Assembly (NCBI RefSeq): GCF_000721605.1
Contig: NZ_JOIZ01000001.1
Span: forward strand, 62,001-126,000
From: Streptomyces sp. NRRL S-37
Lineage (GTDB): Bacteria > Actinomycetota > Actinomycetes > Streptomycetales > Streptomycetaceae
Length of the DNA stretch: 64,000 nt
Reading direction: 5' to 3'
Shown piece after piece: positions 1 through 8,166 of the stretch. Numbering within the stretch: the stretch's first letter is position 1; every line of letters begins with the position of its first letter. The notes beneath the pieces were generated by a model. It was not told the origin of the DNA, did not search any database, and saw only the letters and a program-made list of their open reading frames with translations. Both the position numbers and the translations under genes were made by a program.

Positions 1-72
1 CCCCGACTCACGTGAGCCCTCCCGCAGTATGGCAACGGGGCTCCGCAGAGGAGGTCGTCACCGCGGGCAGTC

Positions 73-164
73 GTGCCTCCCCCAGAGCCCGAAAGGGCCT
101 GGGAGGTACCCCCAGGGCGATGGGGGTCCCCCCGCTCGAGCGCAGTCGAGAGTGGGGGAGGCAC
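73..164. repeat. Nested inverted repeat, likely terminator
   Basis: A perfect 12-bp inverted repeat (GTGCCTCCCCCA at 73-84, TGGGGGAGGCAC at 153-164) encloses a second perfect hairpin (ACCCCCA at 108-114, TGGGGGT at 121-127, 6-nt loop). It lies just past the 3' end of the phospholipase gene, so it could end that transcript. From memory, GC-rich nested hairpins of this kind, with a CTCGAG-containing middle, recur between genes in many Streptomyces. That recurrence cannot be tested in one window. Confidence 0.7.
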
Positions 165-213
165 CCCGCGAACGCCGGGCTGCGTGACACCCCCGCCCAG
201 CCCTGAGCAGCGG

Positions 214-2268
214 TCAGTCCGTGGCGATCGCCGGGTCGCTGACGCCCGGCCGGCCGTTCTCGACGTGCCCCGCGAAGCGGCGCAGGAACGCCGGCTCGGC
301 CGCGGAGGTGACCGTCAGGTCGTACCAGCGGTGGCTCCCGCGCAGGTCGACGGTGCGGTGCACGGTGGCGCCGGGGCGGACGGTGACGGTCGCGGGGCGG
401 CCCCCGTATCCGTCGGCCAGCCGCAGCCGGGCCGTGCCGGAGCCCTCGTTGACGAACGTCAGCCGGACGTCGTCGCCGGTGTGGCGGGCGGTGACCTCGC
501 AGCCGGCGGTCCCGTTCGGGCCGCGGAAGACGCGGAGGAACCCGTTCGGGCCGTGGACGGTCAGGTCGTACGAGCCCTCGGAGTACGCGGAGTTCCAGGT
601 GTCCGAGATCTCCTTGCCGGCCTCGGTCGTGTAGGTCCAGGGGCCGTCGGCGCGGTTGCCGGACGTGACCAGGAAGGCGGCACCCGCCCGGGCGCCGGAG
701 GCGAAGGTGAGCGTGAACCTCCCGGTCGCCGGGTCGGCGGAACCGTCCACCGCCGGGGCGTACTTCAGCGGGCGGGCCGGGCGCAGCCCGCGCTCCTGGC
801 GGGGCATGCCGGCGTCGGCCGGGGGCGTGGGCCGGTAGTCGGGGTGCCGGTCGCGGTCCTGCGGCTCGTAGGCGTCGGTGTCCGGCAGGCGGGCCGGCCG
901 GCTGTCCTTGCGGGAGAAGTCGAAGGCACTGGTCAGATCGCCGCAGATCGCGCGCCGCCACGGCGAGATGCCCGGTTCGCGCACGCCGAAGCGGCGCTCC
1001 ATGAACCGGATGACCGAGGTGTGGTCGAACGTCTCCGAGCAGACGTACCCGCCCTTGCTCCACGGTGAGACGACCAGCATCGGCACGCGCGGGCCGAGCC
1101 CGTAGAAGCCCTCGCGGTGGGTCGCACTGCCCTCGAAGACGTCCAGGGAGACGTCGACGGTGGACCGGCCCTGCGCGGCCGACTTCGGCGGCAGCGGCGG
1201 CACCACGTGGTCGAAGAAGCCGTCGTTCTCGTCGTACGTGATGAACAGGGCGGTCTTCGCCCAGACGGCCGGGTTGGAGGTGAGCGCGTCCAGGACCTGG
1301 GAGATGTACCAGGCGCCGTAGTTGGATGGCCAGTTGGAGTGCTCGGAGAAGGCCTCGGGGGCGGCGATCCAGGAGATCTGCGGCAGCCGGCCGGCCTTGA
1401 CGTCGGCGCGCAGCCGGTCGAAGTAACCGTCGCCGTTCTTGACGTCGGTGCCGGTGCGGGCCTTGTCGTACAGGGGGTCGCCCGGCTCGGCGTTGCGGTA
1501 CTTGTTGAAGTACAGCAGGGAGTTGTCGCCGTAGTTGCCGCGGTAGGCGTCGGGGATCCAGCCCCAGTGGCCGGCCGCGTCCAGACCGTCGCCGATGTCC
1601 TGGTAGATCTTCCAGGAGATCCCGGCCTCCTCCAGGCGCTCGGGGTACGTCGTCCAGTCGTAGCCGAGTTCGTCGTTGCCGAGGACCGGGCCGCCGCCCT
1701 CGCCGTCGTTGCCGGTGTGGCCCGACCACAGGTAGTAGCGGTTGGGGTCGGTGGAGCCGATGAAGGAGCAGTGGTAGGCGTCGCAGACGGTGAAGGTGTC
1801 GGCGAGCGCGTAGTGGAAGGGGATGTCCTCGCGGGTCAGGTACGCCATGGTGGTGGTGCCCTTGGCGGGCAGCCAGCGGTCGTACTTGCCGTTGTGGTAG
1901 GCCTCCTGGCCGTCGGGCCAGCTGTGCGGCAGCCCTTCCAGGAACTGCATGCCGAGGTCGTCGGCCTCCGGGTGGAAGGGCAGGACCTCCGTGCCGTCGG
2001 CCTTGGTCTGGTGCCACACCGACCTGCCGTCGTCCAGGGTCACCGGATGCGGGTCGCCGAAGCCGCGGACGCCGCGCAGCCTGCCGAAGTAGTGGTCGAA
2101 GGAGCGGTTCTCCTGCATCAGGACGACGATGTGCTCGACGTCCTCGATCGACCCCGAGCGGTGGTGGGCCGGGATCGCGGCGGCCCGCTCGATGCTCGCG
2201 GACAGCGCGCTGAACGCCGTGGTGGCGCCCGCGAGTTGGAGGAAGCGACGCCGGTTGACTTCGGGCAT
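214..2268 (-). CDS. Phosphocholine-specific phospholipase C, Tat-exported
   Basis: 684 aa. Secreted phospholipase C of the acid-phosphatase-like PLC superfamily, which cleaves phosphatidylcholine or sphingomyelin head groups outside the cell. The N-terminus NRRRFLQ (residues 5-11), followed by a hydrophobic stretch and an Ala-rich end near residue 31, is a twin-arginine signal. The family motif ENRSFDHYFG is at 53-62. The C-terminal third matches the two small beta domains usual in bacterial non-haemolytic PLCs. The ATG at 2268 was chosen because the Tat signal begins there; upstream reading in the same frame has no such features. It is preceded by GAGAGG, partly inside a short ACGAG/CTCGT hairpin. 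Monocistronic as seen. The exact lipid preference is inferred from the family. Confidence 0.9.
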   Translation of the reverse strand: MPEVNRRRFLQLAGATTAFSALSASIERAAAIPAHHRSGSIEDVEHIVVLMQENRSFDHYFGRLRGVRGFGDPHPVTLDDGRSVWHQTKADGTEVLPFHPEADDLGMQFLEGLPHSWPDGQEAYHNGKYDRWLPAKGTTTMAYLTREDIPFHYALADTFTVCDAYHCSFIGSTDPNRYYLWSGHTGNDGEGGGPVLGNDELGYDWTTYPERLEEAGISWKIYQDIGDGLDAAGHWGWIPDAYRGNYGDNSLLYFNKYRNAEPGDPLYDKARTGTDVKNGDGYFDRLRADVKAGRLPQISWIAAPEAFSEHSNWPSNYGAWYISQVLDALTSNPAVWAKTALFITYDENDGFFDHVVPPLPPKSAAQGRSTVDVSLDVFEGSATHREGFYGLGPRVPMLVVSPWSKGGYVCSETFDHTSVIRFMERRFGVREPGISPWRRAICGDLTSAFDFSRKDSRPARLPDTDAYEPQDRDRHPDYRPTPPADAGMPRQERGLRPARPLKYAPAVDGSADPATGRFTLTFASGARAGAAFLVTSGNRADGPWTYTTEAGKEISDTWNSAYSEGSYDLTVHGPNGFLRVFRGPNGTAGCEVTARHTGDDVRLTFVNEGSGTARLRLADGYGGRPATVTVRPGATVHRTVDLRGSHRWYDLTVTSAAEPAFLRRFAGHVENGRPGVSDPAIATD

Positions 2269-2419
2269 GGACGAGGGCCTCTCGTGCGGTGCGGGATGCT
2301 GAGGGGGTGCGCGCGAAAGGAGTGTTCCAGGAGCAGCGAACGTGGGGGAAGGGCGCCGTGGCGCGGACGTGAAGGTCGTCGGTACGTGAGGTGCGGCGAG
2401 GCGCCGTGGACCGTACCGG

Positions 2420-4498
2420 TCACCGTGCGGACCCGGCCGGACCCGGTGCGTGGCCGAGCCAGTTGTCCCGGCGCAGCGCCGCCTCGGTGCCGGTGAGGTA
2501 GATGGCCGTGGCGAGCCACTGGGCCGTGTACCGGTCGGGGTCGCCCTCGTCGAGGCGGCCGAACGCGTCACGGGTGCGGTCGGCGGCCACCGCGGCGAGC
2601 GCGGCGGCCAGGGCCGCGCCGGTGACGAACCCGTCGCAGCGCAGGGCGGCGACGTGGCCGCGCAGGTCGTCACCGCGCGCGGATTCGGCGGCGGCCCGGC
2701 GTCCTCCGGCGACGGCCAGTTCGACCAGCCGGCGGACGCGCCAGAGCGGTGCGTCGTCCACGGGACCGGCGGGGGCCGGTCCGGGCGGGGAGGGCGGGTC
2801 CGCCGGGAAGTGGTCGTCCCGGAGGCGGTCGTAGCCGAGGTCGGCGCGGCCCTGCCACTCGTCCGGCAGGCGCAGGGTCGCTTCAGTGCCGGGTACCGGG
2901 GCGACGGCGAGCGGGCGGAGGGTGGTGACCCGGTCGGGGTCGAGGCGTCCGACGACCCGGATCCGCAGCCCGGGGTGCTCGCCCAGGCGCCGCAGGTTCG
3001 CGGTGTGGGCGAGGGCGGGATGACGGTGCGCGGGGGCCAGCCGGACCGGCCCGTCCCCCCGTCCCGGCAGGACGCGGACCAGGAGGTCCTCGCCATCGGT
3101 GGCGGCGATCTCCACGTCGCGGAGGATCAATGGCCCGGTGGGCCCGGCCCCGTCGGGGTCCGGGTCCGGCGGGGGCCAGGGCCGTCCGGCGGCGAAGGCG
3201 GCGCGGACGCCCGGTTCGGGCAGCAGGCGGCCGTCCGGGGCGACGACCGCTCCGGTGACGGTCAGGCCGCCGCGCGACACCCGGAAGTGGTCGCTCAGGA
3301 AGGACCGGAGGGCGACGTGGGCGGTGCCGGCCCGGCGGGCGCGGGCAGGGCCGCCGGGCTTGACGTCGGGGAGCGTGTACGCGTGGCCCTCGTCGTCGAC
3401 GAGGTGGGTGACCACCCCGCCGAGGCCGCCCGGCCCGATCACCGGCTCGCGGCAGACGCCGTACAGCCGCAGCGGCCCGTCGGGGCGGTGGTGGGGGCGG
3501 ACGGCGCCGATGAGCGCCGGGTCGGGGTCGGCGGACCTCAACCGGTGGGTGACGAGGAGGAGTTCGCGCAGGGCGTCGACCAGTGCGGTGAGGGCGCGGG
3601 GACCGTGCGGGTCACGCTCGTCGCGCAGGTGGCGTACGACGTCCAGGGCGGCGGCCTCGGCACGGTGGAGACCCGCGAGGCGGGCGGTGTGGGCGGCGCG
3701 CAGCAACTCCGCCTGGAGGATCGCCCCGGCCCCGGCGGTTCCGGCGGACAGCACGGCCGCCGCCGCCGTCCAGAGCCCGGAGGCCGCCCGTGTCCGGTCG
3801 GCGGAGAGGGCAGGGGCGGGCCGGCGTCCCGGGCCGGCGGGCGGCTCCTTCCCGGCGTCGGGACGGCCGGGGTCGGCCCGGCGGCCGTCGTCAACGGGAC
3901 GGCCGGTGTCGGCCGGGCGGTCCGGGCCGGTACGGTGACCGTCGCCGGCGCCCCGGCCTTGGCCCGGCACCCCGTGCGGGCCGTCGGCCTCGACAGGGCC
4001 CTGTCCCGGACCTGCGCCCCGGCCCCGCCCTGCAGGCCGGACCGGAACCGCCGGACGGTCCGCGTCGGACGCGGGCGTCGTATCGGCGGCGGGGTCCGGA
4101 GTCGGCGCCCGGTCCACATCTGCGGGCCGGGCCCGATCCACCGGGCCGTCCGCTTCGGACGAGGGCGTCGCGTCGGCCGCGGGCGTCGCGTCGGCCGCGG
4201 GCTTCGCGTCGGCGACCGGGCAGGCGCCCAGGACCGCCGCCAGGTGCAGGCAGCGGGGGGCCAGGAGGCAGGTGCAGTGGGCCTGGCCGGGTTCGGTGAC
4301 GGTGCCGGACGGGCCGGGGGCCAGGGTCACCCGGGCGTCCTCGCCGCAGCGGACGCGGACGGCGCCGTCCTCGGTGGTGACCGGTGTGCCGGCCAGGGCC
4401 TCGACGGCCGCGTCCAGTCTGCCGCGGAGCCGTGTGGTGAGGTGCTCCACCGCGGAGGCGAACACCTCCGGTGCGACGGGCGGGAGGGAGGGGCTCAT
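2420..4498 (-). CDS. SWIM zinc-finger protein
   Basis: 692 aa. A SWIM zinc finger (C-x-C-x5-C-x-H, CTCLLAPRCLH) lies near residues 75-87. SWIM fingers bind nucleic acid or protein. A long Pro/Ala/Asp-rich low-complexity stretch (about residues 95-225) follows, then a globular half rich in Arg and Leu with no recognised catalytic motif. Its ATG overlaps the stop codon of the DUF5682-VWA gene (ATGA), so the two are translationally coupled. In many actinobacteria SWIM proteins sit beside VWA, DUF5682 and MoxR genes as one functional module. The biochemical role is unknown. Confidence 0.8.
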   Translation of the reverse strand: MSPSLPPVAPEVFASAVEHLTTRLRGRLDAAVEALAGTPVTTEDGAVRVRCGEDARVTLAPGPSGTVTEPGQAHCTCLLAPRCLHLAAVLGACPVADAKPAADATPAADATPSSEADGPVDRARPADVDRAPTPDPAADTTPASDADRPAVPVRPAGRGRGAGPGQGPVEADGPHGVPGQGRGAGDGHRTGPDRPADTGRPVDDGRRADPGRPDAGKEPPAGPGRRPAPALSADRTRAASGLWTAAAAVLSAGTAGAGAILQAELLRAAHTARLAGLHRAEAAALDVVRHLRDERDPHGPRALTALVDALRELLLVTHRLRSADPDPALIGAVRPHHRPDGPLRLYGVCREPVIGPGGLGGVVTHLVDDEGHAYTLPDVKPGGPARARRAGTAHVALRSFLSDHFRVSRGGLTVTGAVVAPDGRLLPEPGVRAAFAAGRPWPPPDPDPDGAGPTGPLILRDVEIAATDGEDLLVRVLPGRGDGPVRLAPAHRHPALAHTANLRRLGEHPGLRIRVVGRLDPDRVTTLRPLAVAPVPGTEATLRLPDEWQGRADLGYDRLRDDHFPADPPSPPGPAPAGPVDDAPLWRVRRLVELAVAGGRRAAAESARGDDLRGHVAALRCDGFVTGAALAAALAAVAADRTRDAFGRLDEGDPDRYTAQWLATAIYLTGTEAALRRDNWLGHAPGPAGSAR

Positions 4499-7400
4499 CG
4501 GGTCGCTCCGCGGACGCGTTCGCCCACCCAGCGGGCGAGCGAGAGGGGGCTGAGGGCGGCCACCGGCATTCCGGCCGCGACGAGTCGCCGCGCGACCGGT
4601 ACCGAGTAGCGGGGGGCTCCGTCGCCGTTCAGGGCGGCGCAGCCCAGCAGGTGGACGCCGGAGGAGACCAGGGACTCGGCCTCGGTCAGCAGACCGTCGA
4701 CCGCGCCGCCCTCCTCGAAGTCGCTGACGACCACCATCAGGGTGCGGTGCGGCACCGTCACCAGGGTGCGGGCGTGCGCGAGACCGGCCGCGATGTGCGT
4801 GCCGCCGCCGACCCTCACCTCCAGCAGCAGGGAGAGCGGGTCGTCGATCCGGTCGGTGAGGTCGACGACCCGCGTGCTGAAGGTGAGGAAGTGGGCGGAG
4901 AGCATGGGCACGCCGCCGAGTACGGCGGCGGTCAGCGCCGACCAGACGACCGAGGACTCCATGGACGCGGAGACGTCGACGACGAGGATCAGCCGCCAGT
5001 CGCTCTGCCGGGCGGCGCGGGTCCTGAAGACCGGCCGCTCGGGGACGATCCGGACGGTGCCGTCCTCCAGTCGGCGGCTGTGGGCGAGGTTGGCCCGCAG
5101 GGTACGGGGCAGGTCGAGCCGGCCGCCGGGGCGCCGGGAGGGGCGCGGGGTGGTGAGGCCGGTCAGTGCGGGGCGCAGCCGGGCGGTGAGTTCCCTCGCG
5201 AGTTCCTCGACCAGCCGTTTGACCAGGGGACGGAGGCGGGCGATCCGCTGTTCGGGCATTCCCCCGGCGAGCGACAGCACGGCGGACAGCAGTTCCACGG
5301 AAGGGCGTACCGAGTCCGGGTCGAGGTGGTCGATCACGTCCGTACGGCCCCTGGCCGCGGCGCGTCCCAGGACTTCCTCCCGGATGTCCGGGCCGAAGAG
5401 TGCTTCGAGGTCCTCGGCCCAGTGCCGGGCGCTGGGGTAACTCGGGCCCTGGCCGGCGGTGAGCTCGTCCGTGTCACCGCCGCGGCCCGGGACCGCCTCC
5501 TCCGCGCCACCGTCCGTGTCCTCGTCCCCGGTCGCCTCCTCCGCTCCGAACAGTTCGTCCAGGGCCCGGGCGTACGGCACCAGCTCCGGGGGGAGTTTCT
5601 CCGTGTCGCGGCCGAGCAGCAGCCGCCAGCGGTCGGCGGGGCCGAGGCGTGAGGCATCGGGTTCCGTGCCCTGGGCGGGCCGCCGGCCGCTCGCCGTGGA
5701 CGTCCGCCCGTCCGGGGCGAGGGCCTCCGGGGCAGGACCGTCCGTGGGCGAACCGTCCGGGGCAAGGCCGTCCGAGGTCAGACCGTCCGAAGCAGGACCA
5801 CCCAGAGCCGGACCGCCCAGGACCGGAGCGTCCGGGGTAGGACCGTCCGTGGGCGGAGGGTTCACCAGGTCCGCCAGGCCCAGTTCGTTCAGCAGGGCGA
5901 GCCCCTCGTGGTCCGCCCCGGCCCACCGGCCGGCCGTCTCGGCGGGCGCGGTGAACCGGAGGCCGGGCCGGGCACCGAGCCGGTCGGTCACGGCCGCCAG
6001 CAGTCGCCCGCGTCCGTCCGGGGTGAGCGCCCGGAAACCGCCGCGCAGCGCGGGAAGCCGGTCGAGGAAGCCCCGGTCGTCCAGGGTCTCGACGCGCTCC
6101 AGCAGCGGGTCGAGGGAGGTGGGCAGGGCCGCGATCAGCGGTCCGGCGGCGACGAGCAGGCCGGTGAGCCGGCGCTCCAACCGGTGCCGGGTGTCCGGTG
6201 CCGTCGCCGAGTCGATCCAGTCGGCGAGTCTCCTGCCCAGCGGCTCCGGTCCGTCGAGGTCGAGCAGTACCCGGGCGGCCAGGGCCGCTCCCTGGACGAG
6301 CGGGGAACCGGTGCGCGCGAGCGCGGACAACTCGCCGTCCAGGCGCAGTCCGAGCCGTTCCTCACCGCTGCGGACGGCCAGGGTCACGAGGGCGGCGGCG
6401 TCCTGCGTCTCGTCACTGCCGGCCAGCCCGGGCAGGGTGCGGACGGCGGCTTCCAGCAGGAGGTCGTGGAGCGCCGCCGCCCGGAGGCGTGTCCGCCCGG
6501 TGGTGCCGGGCAGGTGCTCCCGGCGTATCGCCTCCAACAGGTCCATGCACCGCAGCAGTTCGGGAAGCGTGGCCGCCGCGGGCAGGACCCGTGCGGCCTG
6601 CGTGAGGCAGTCGCCGACCAGCTCCGGCAGGGCGCACCGGGCCGCGGCCCCCAGCAGGTCGACGACCCGTGCCGGGGTGGCACCGCCGGACTCCGTCGCC
6701 CGGCGGTGGTGCGCGCGCAGGGTGCCCTCGGCCGCCTGGGCGGCGGTGACCCCTCGGACGCCCACCAGGTCGAGCCGGGCCGCGACCGCCGGGGTCCAGG
6801 CCGCCCGCCAGCGTGTGGTGAGGGCGCTCCCCTCCCCCACGGCGGACACCTCGACCGGTTCCGCATAGCCCACCCCGCACTCCTTGAGCCGCTGGAACAG
6901 GATCTCGCGCCGGGCGTCGAGGGCGGAGCGCAGCGGCGAGAGCCGGACCTCCCGGTGGCCGGAACTGCCCGGCCCCGGCAGCCGGAGCGAGGCGAGTTCC
7001 GCCTCCACCCAGGGGCCGAGACCGGACCGGGGTGTGCCGGGGGCGAGCCGGCCGCGGTCCGTGCCGACCAGCACCGTCTCCAGGACCCGGCCGGGTGGTG
7101 GTCCGCCCTGGCCCAGTACGGACGTCACCGCCTCCAGCAGTTCGCCCCGGCCGGGTGCCGCCAGGCCGCGCAGGGTGCCGAGGTCGCAGGCCAGTCGCAG
7201 GGTCTCGATCGCCTCGCCGGTGCCCGCGGTGTGGCCGGCCGCGCGAATCTCCCGGCACAGTTCGGTGAGGAGGCGGGCGGCGGCGTCGCGTATCCGGCCG
7301 GGGTCGCCGCCGGCGTCGAACACCGCCTGCTGCCAGCGCGGGTCTCGGATGCCGGCCGGGTATCCGGAGCGGGGATCCAGCAGGGCGAAGGCGTACGGCA

Positions 7401-8100
7401 CGAGGGAGGTGACCACCGGGGAACCCGCGCCGACCGCCTCCCCCACGGCCGTGTCCCCGCCCCCGTCGGTCAGTCCGGGCACGTGGAAGGCGCCGGTCAC
7501 CGCCGCGACCCGGCGTCCGCCGGCTCCGGCCGCCGCGACGGCCCGGCGCATGTGTGCCTCCCGGGCGAGGCCGAGGGCCGCGATGCCGCCGCGGGCCTCC
7601 CGGTCCCGGCGCACGGCCAGGCCGAAGGCGAGGGCGGCGCGGCGCACGGCGTCGGGAGCGCTGCCGGGCGCGAGCGCCTCCACGGTGCGGTCCCACAGGT
7701 CGTCCACATCCGCCCCGGACGTCTCCGTCCCGGCCGCCTCCGGCCCGGTCGTCCATTCCGGTGCCGTGAGGGGCAGGTCGCAGCAGATCACCTCCGCGCC
7801 CCGGTCCCACGCCCAGCGGATCGCCGCCAGTTCCGGGGAGAAGTCGGCGAGGGGGTACAGGCGCAGCCGTCCGTCCTCGTACGCGCCGGCCAGGGCCACC
7901 GGTGCCGTGGTGCGCGGATCGGAGAGGTACGGCAGCCAGGGCTGGAAGTCGGCCGGCAGTTCGACGCAGACGGCCTCGGCGTCCGCGGCGTCCAGCAGCC
8001 GGGGCACGGCCACGGCCAGTGCGGGACTGTGGTGCCGTACGCCGATCAGGTACGGCTCCGTGCGGGCCGCCGGCGCGGCCGCCTCTGCTCTCGCGGTCAT
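4495..8100 (-). CDS. DUF5682 and von Willebrand A domain fusion protein
   Basis: 1201 aa. The N-terminal part opens with YLIGVRHHSPALA, the hallmark of DUF5682, and runs to about residue 740. A repeat-rich linker (about 745-800) leads to a helical stretch and then a C-terminal VWA domain. The VWA metal site (MIDAS) looks intact: DVSAS near residue 1045, then a GGTHIAAG threonine and a VVSDFEEGG aspartate. VWA domains of this type usually work with a MoxR AAA+ ATPase to remodel or activate a partner. In related genomes I recall DUF5682 and VWA as separate genes, so the fusion is notable. No MoxR gene lies in this operon. Cytoplasmic; no signal peptide. Confidence 0.82.
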   Translation of the reverse strand: MTARAEAAAPAARTEPYLIGVRHHSPALAVAVPRLLDAADAEAVCVELPADFQPWLPYLSDPRTTAPVALAGAYEDGRLRLYPLADFSPELAAIRWAWDRGAEVICCDLPLTAPEWTTGPEAAGTETSGADVDDLWDRTVEALAPGSAPDAVRRAALAFGLAVRRDREARGGIAALGLAREAHMRRAVAAAGAGGRRVAAVTGAFHVPGLTDGGGDTAVGEAVGAGSPVVTSLVPYAFALLDPRSGYPAGIRDPRWQQAVFDAGGDPGRIRDAAARLLTELCREIRAAGHTAGTGEAIETLRLACDLGTLRGLAAPGRGELLEAVTSVLGQGGPPPGRVLETVLVGTDRGRLAPGTPRSGLGPWVEAELASLRLPGPGSSGHREVRLSPLRSALDARREILFQRLKECGVGYAEPVEVSAVGEGSALTTRWRAAWTPAVAARLDLVGVRGVTAAQAAEGTLRAHHRRATESGGATPARVVDLLGAAARCALPELVGDCLTQAARVLPAAATLPELLRCMDLLEAIRREHLPGTTGRTRLRAAALHDLLLEAAVRTLPGLAGSDETQDAAALVTLAVRSGEERLGLRLDGELSALARTGSPLVQGAALAARVLLDLDGPEPLGRRLADWIDSATAPDTRHRLERRLTGLLVAAGPLIAALPTSLDPLLERVETLDDRGFLDRLPALRGGFRALTPDGRGRLLAAVTDRLGARPGLRFTAPAETAGRWAGADHEGLALLNELGLADLVNPPPTDGPTPDAPVLGGPALGGPASDGLTSDGLAPDGSPTDGPAPEALAPDGRTSTASGRRPAQGTEPDASRLGPADRWRLLLGRDTEKLPPELVPYARALDELFGAEEATGDEDTDGGAEEAVPGRGGDTDELTAGQGPSYPSARHWAEDLEALFGPDIREEVLGRAAARGRTDVIDHLDPDSVRPSVELLSAVLSLAGGMPEQRIARLRPLVKRLVEELARELTARLRPALTGLTTPRPSRRPGGRLDLPRTLRANLAHSRRLEDGTVRIVPERPVFRTRAARQSDWRLILVVDVSASMESSVVWSALTAAVLGGVPMLSAHFLTFSTRVVDLTDRIDDPLSLLLEVRVGGGTHIAAGLAHARTLVTVPHRTLMVVVSDFEEGGAVDGLLTEAESLVSSGVHLLGCAALNGDGAPRYSVPVARRLVAAGMPVAALSPLSLARWVGERVRGATR
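5706..5860 (-). repeat. Degenerate 15-nt tandem repeat encoding a Gly/Pro/Asp linker
   Basis: About ten degenerate copies of a roughly 15-nt unit (plus-strand core GACCGTCCG) encode the segment between the DUF5682 and VWA halves, with repeated DGP, DGL and GGPA tripeptides. Such units change copy number easily and here probably form a flexible tether. Unit boundaries are approximate. Confidence 0.65.
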
Positions 8101-8166
8101 GGGTCCAGGTGGGCGGTTCGGCGGGGACGGCCGTACGGGACGGCCGTCCCCCTTGCGTGGCGGAAC

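Noticed and set aside
214..3096. Upstream extension of the phospholipase gene
   Set aside because: The extension overlaps the SWIM gene in another frame; the Tat signal begins at the ATG at 2268.
2450..4609. Plus-strand open frame of 719 codons opposite the SWIM gene
   Set aside because: A low-complexity Gly/Arg/Pro translation with no domain; the minus-strand frame has a clear SWIM motif and a coupled start.
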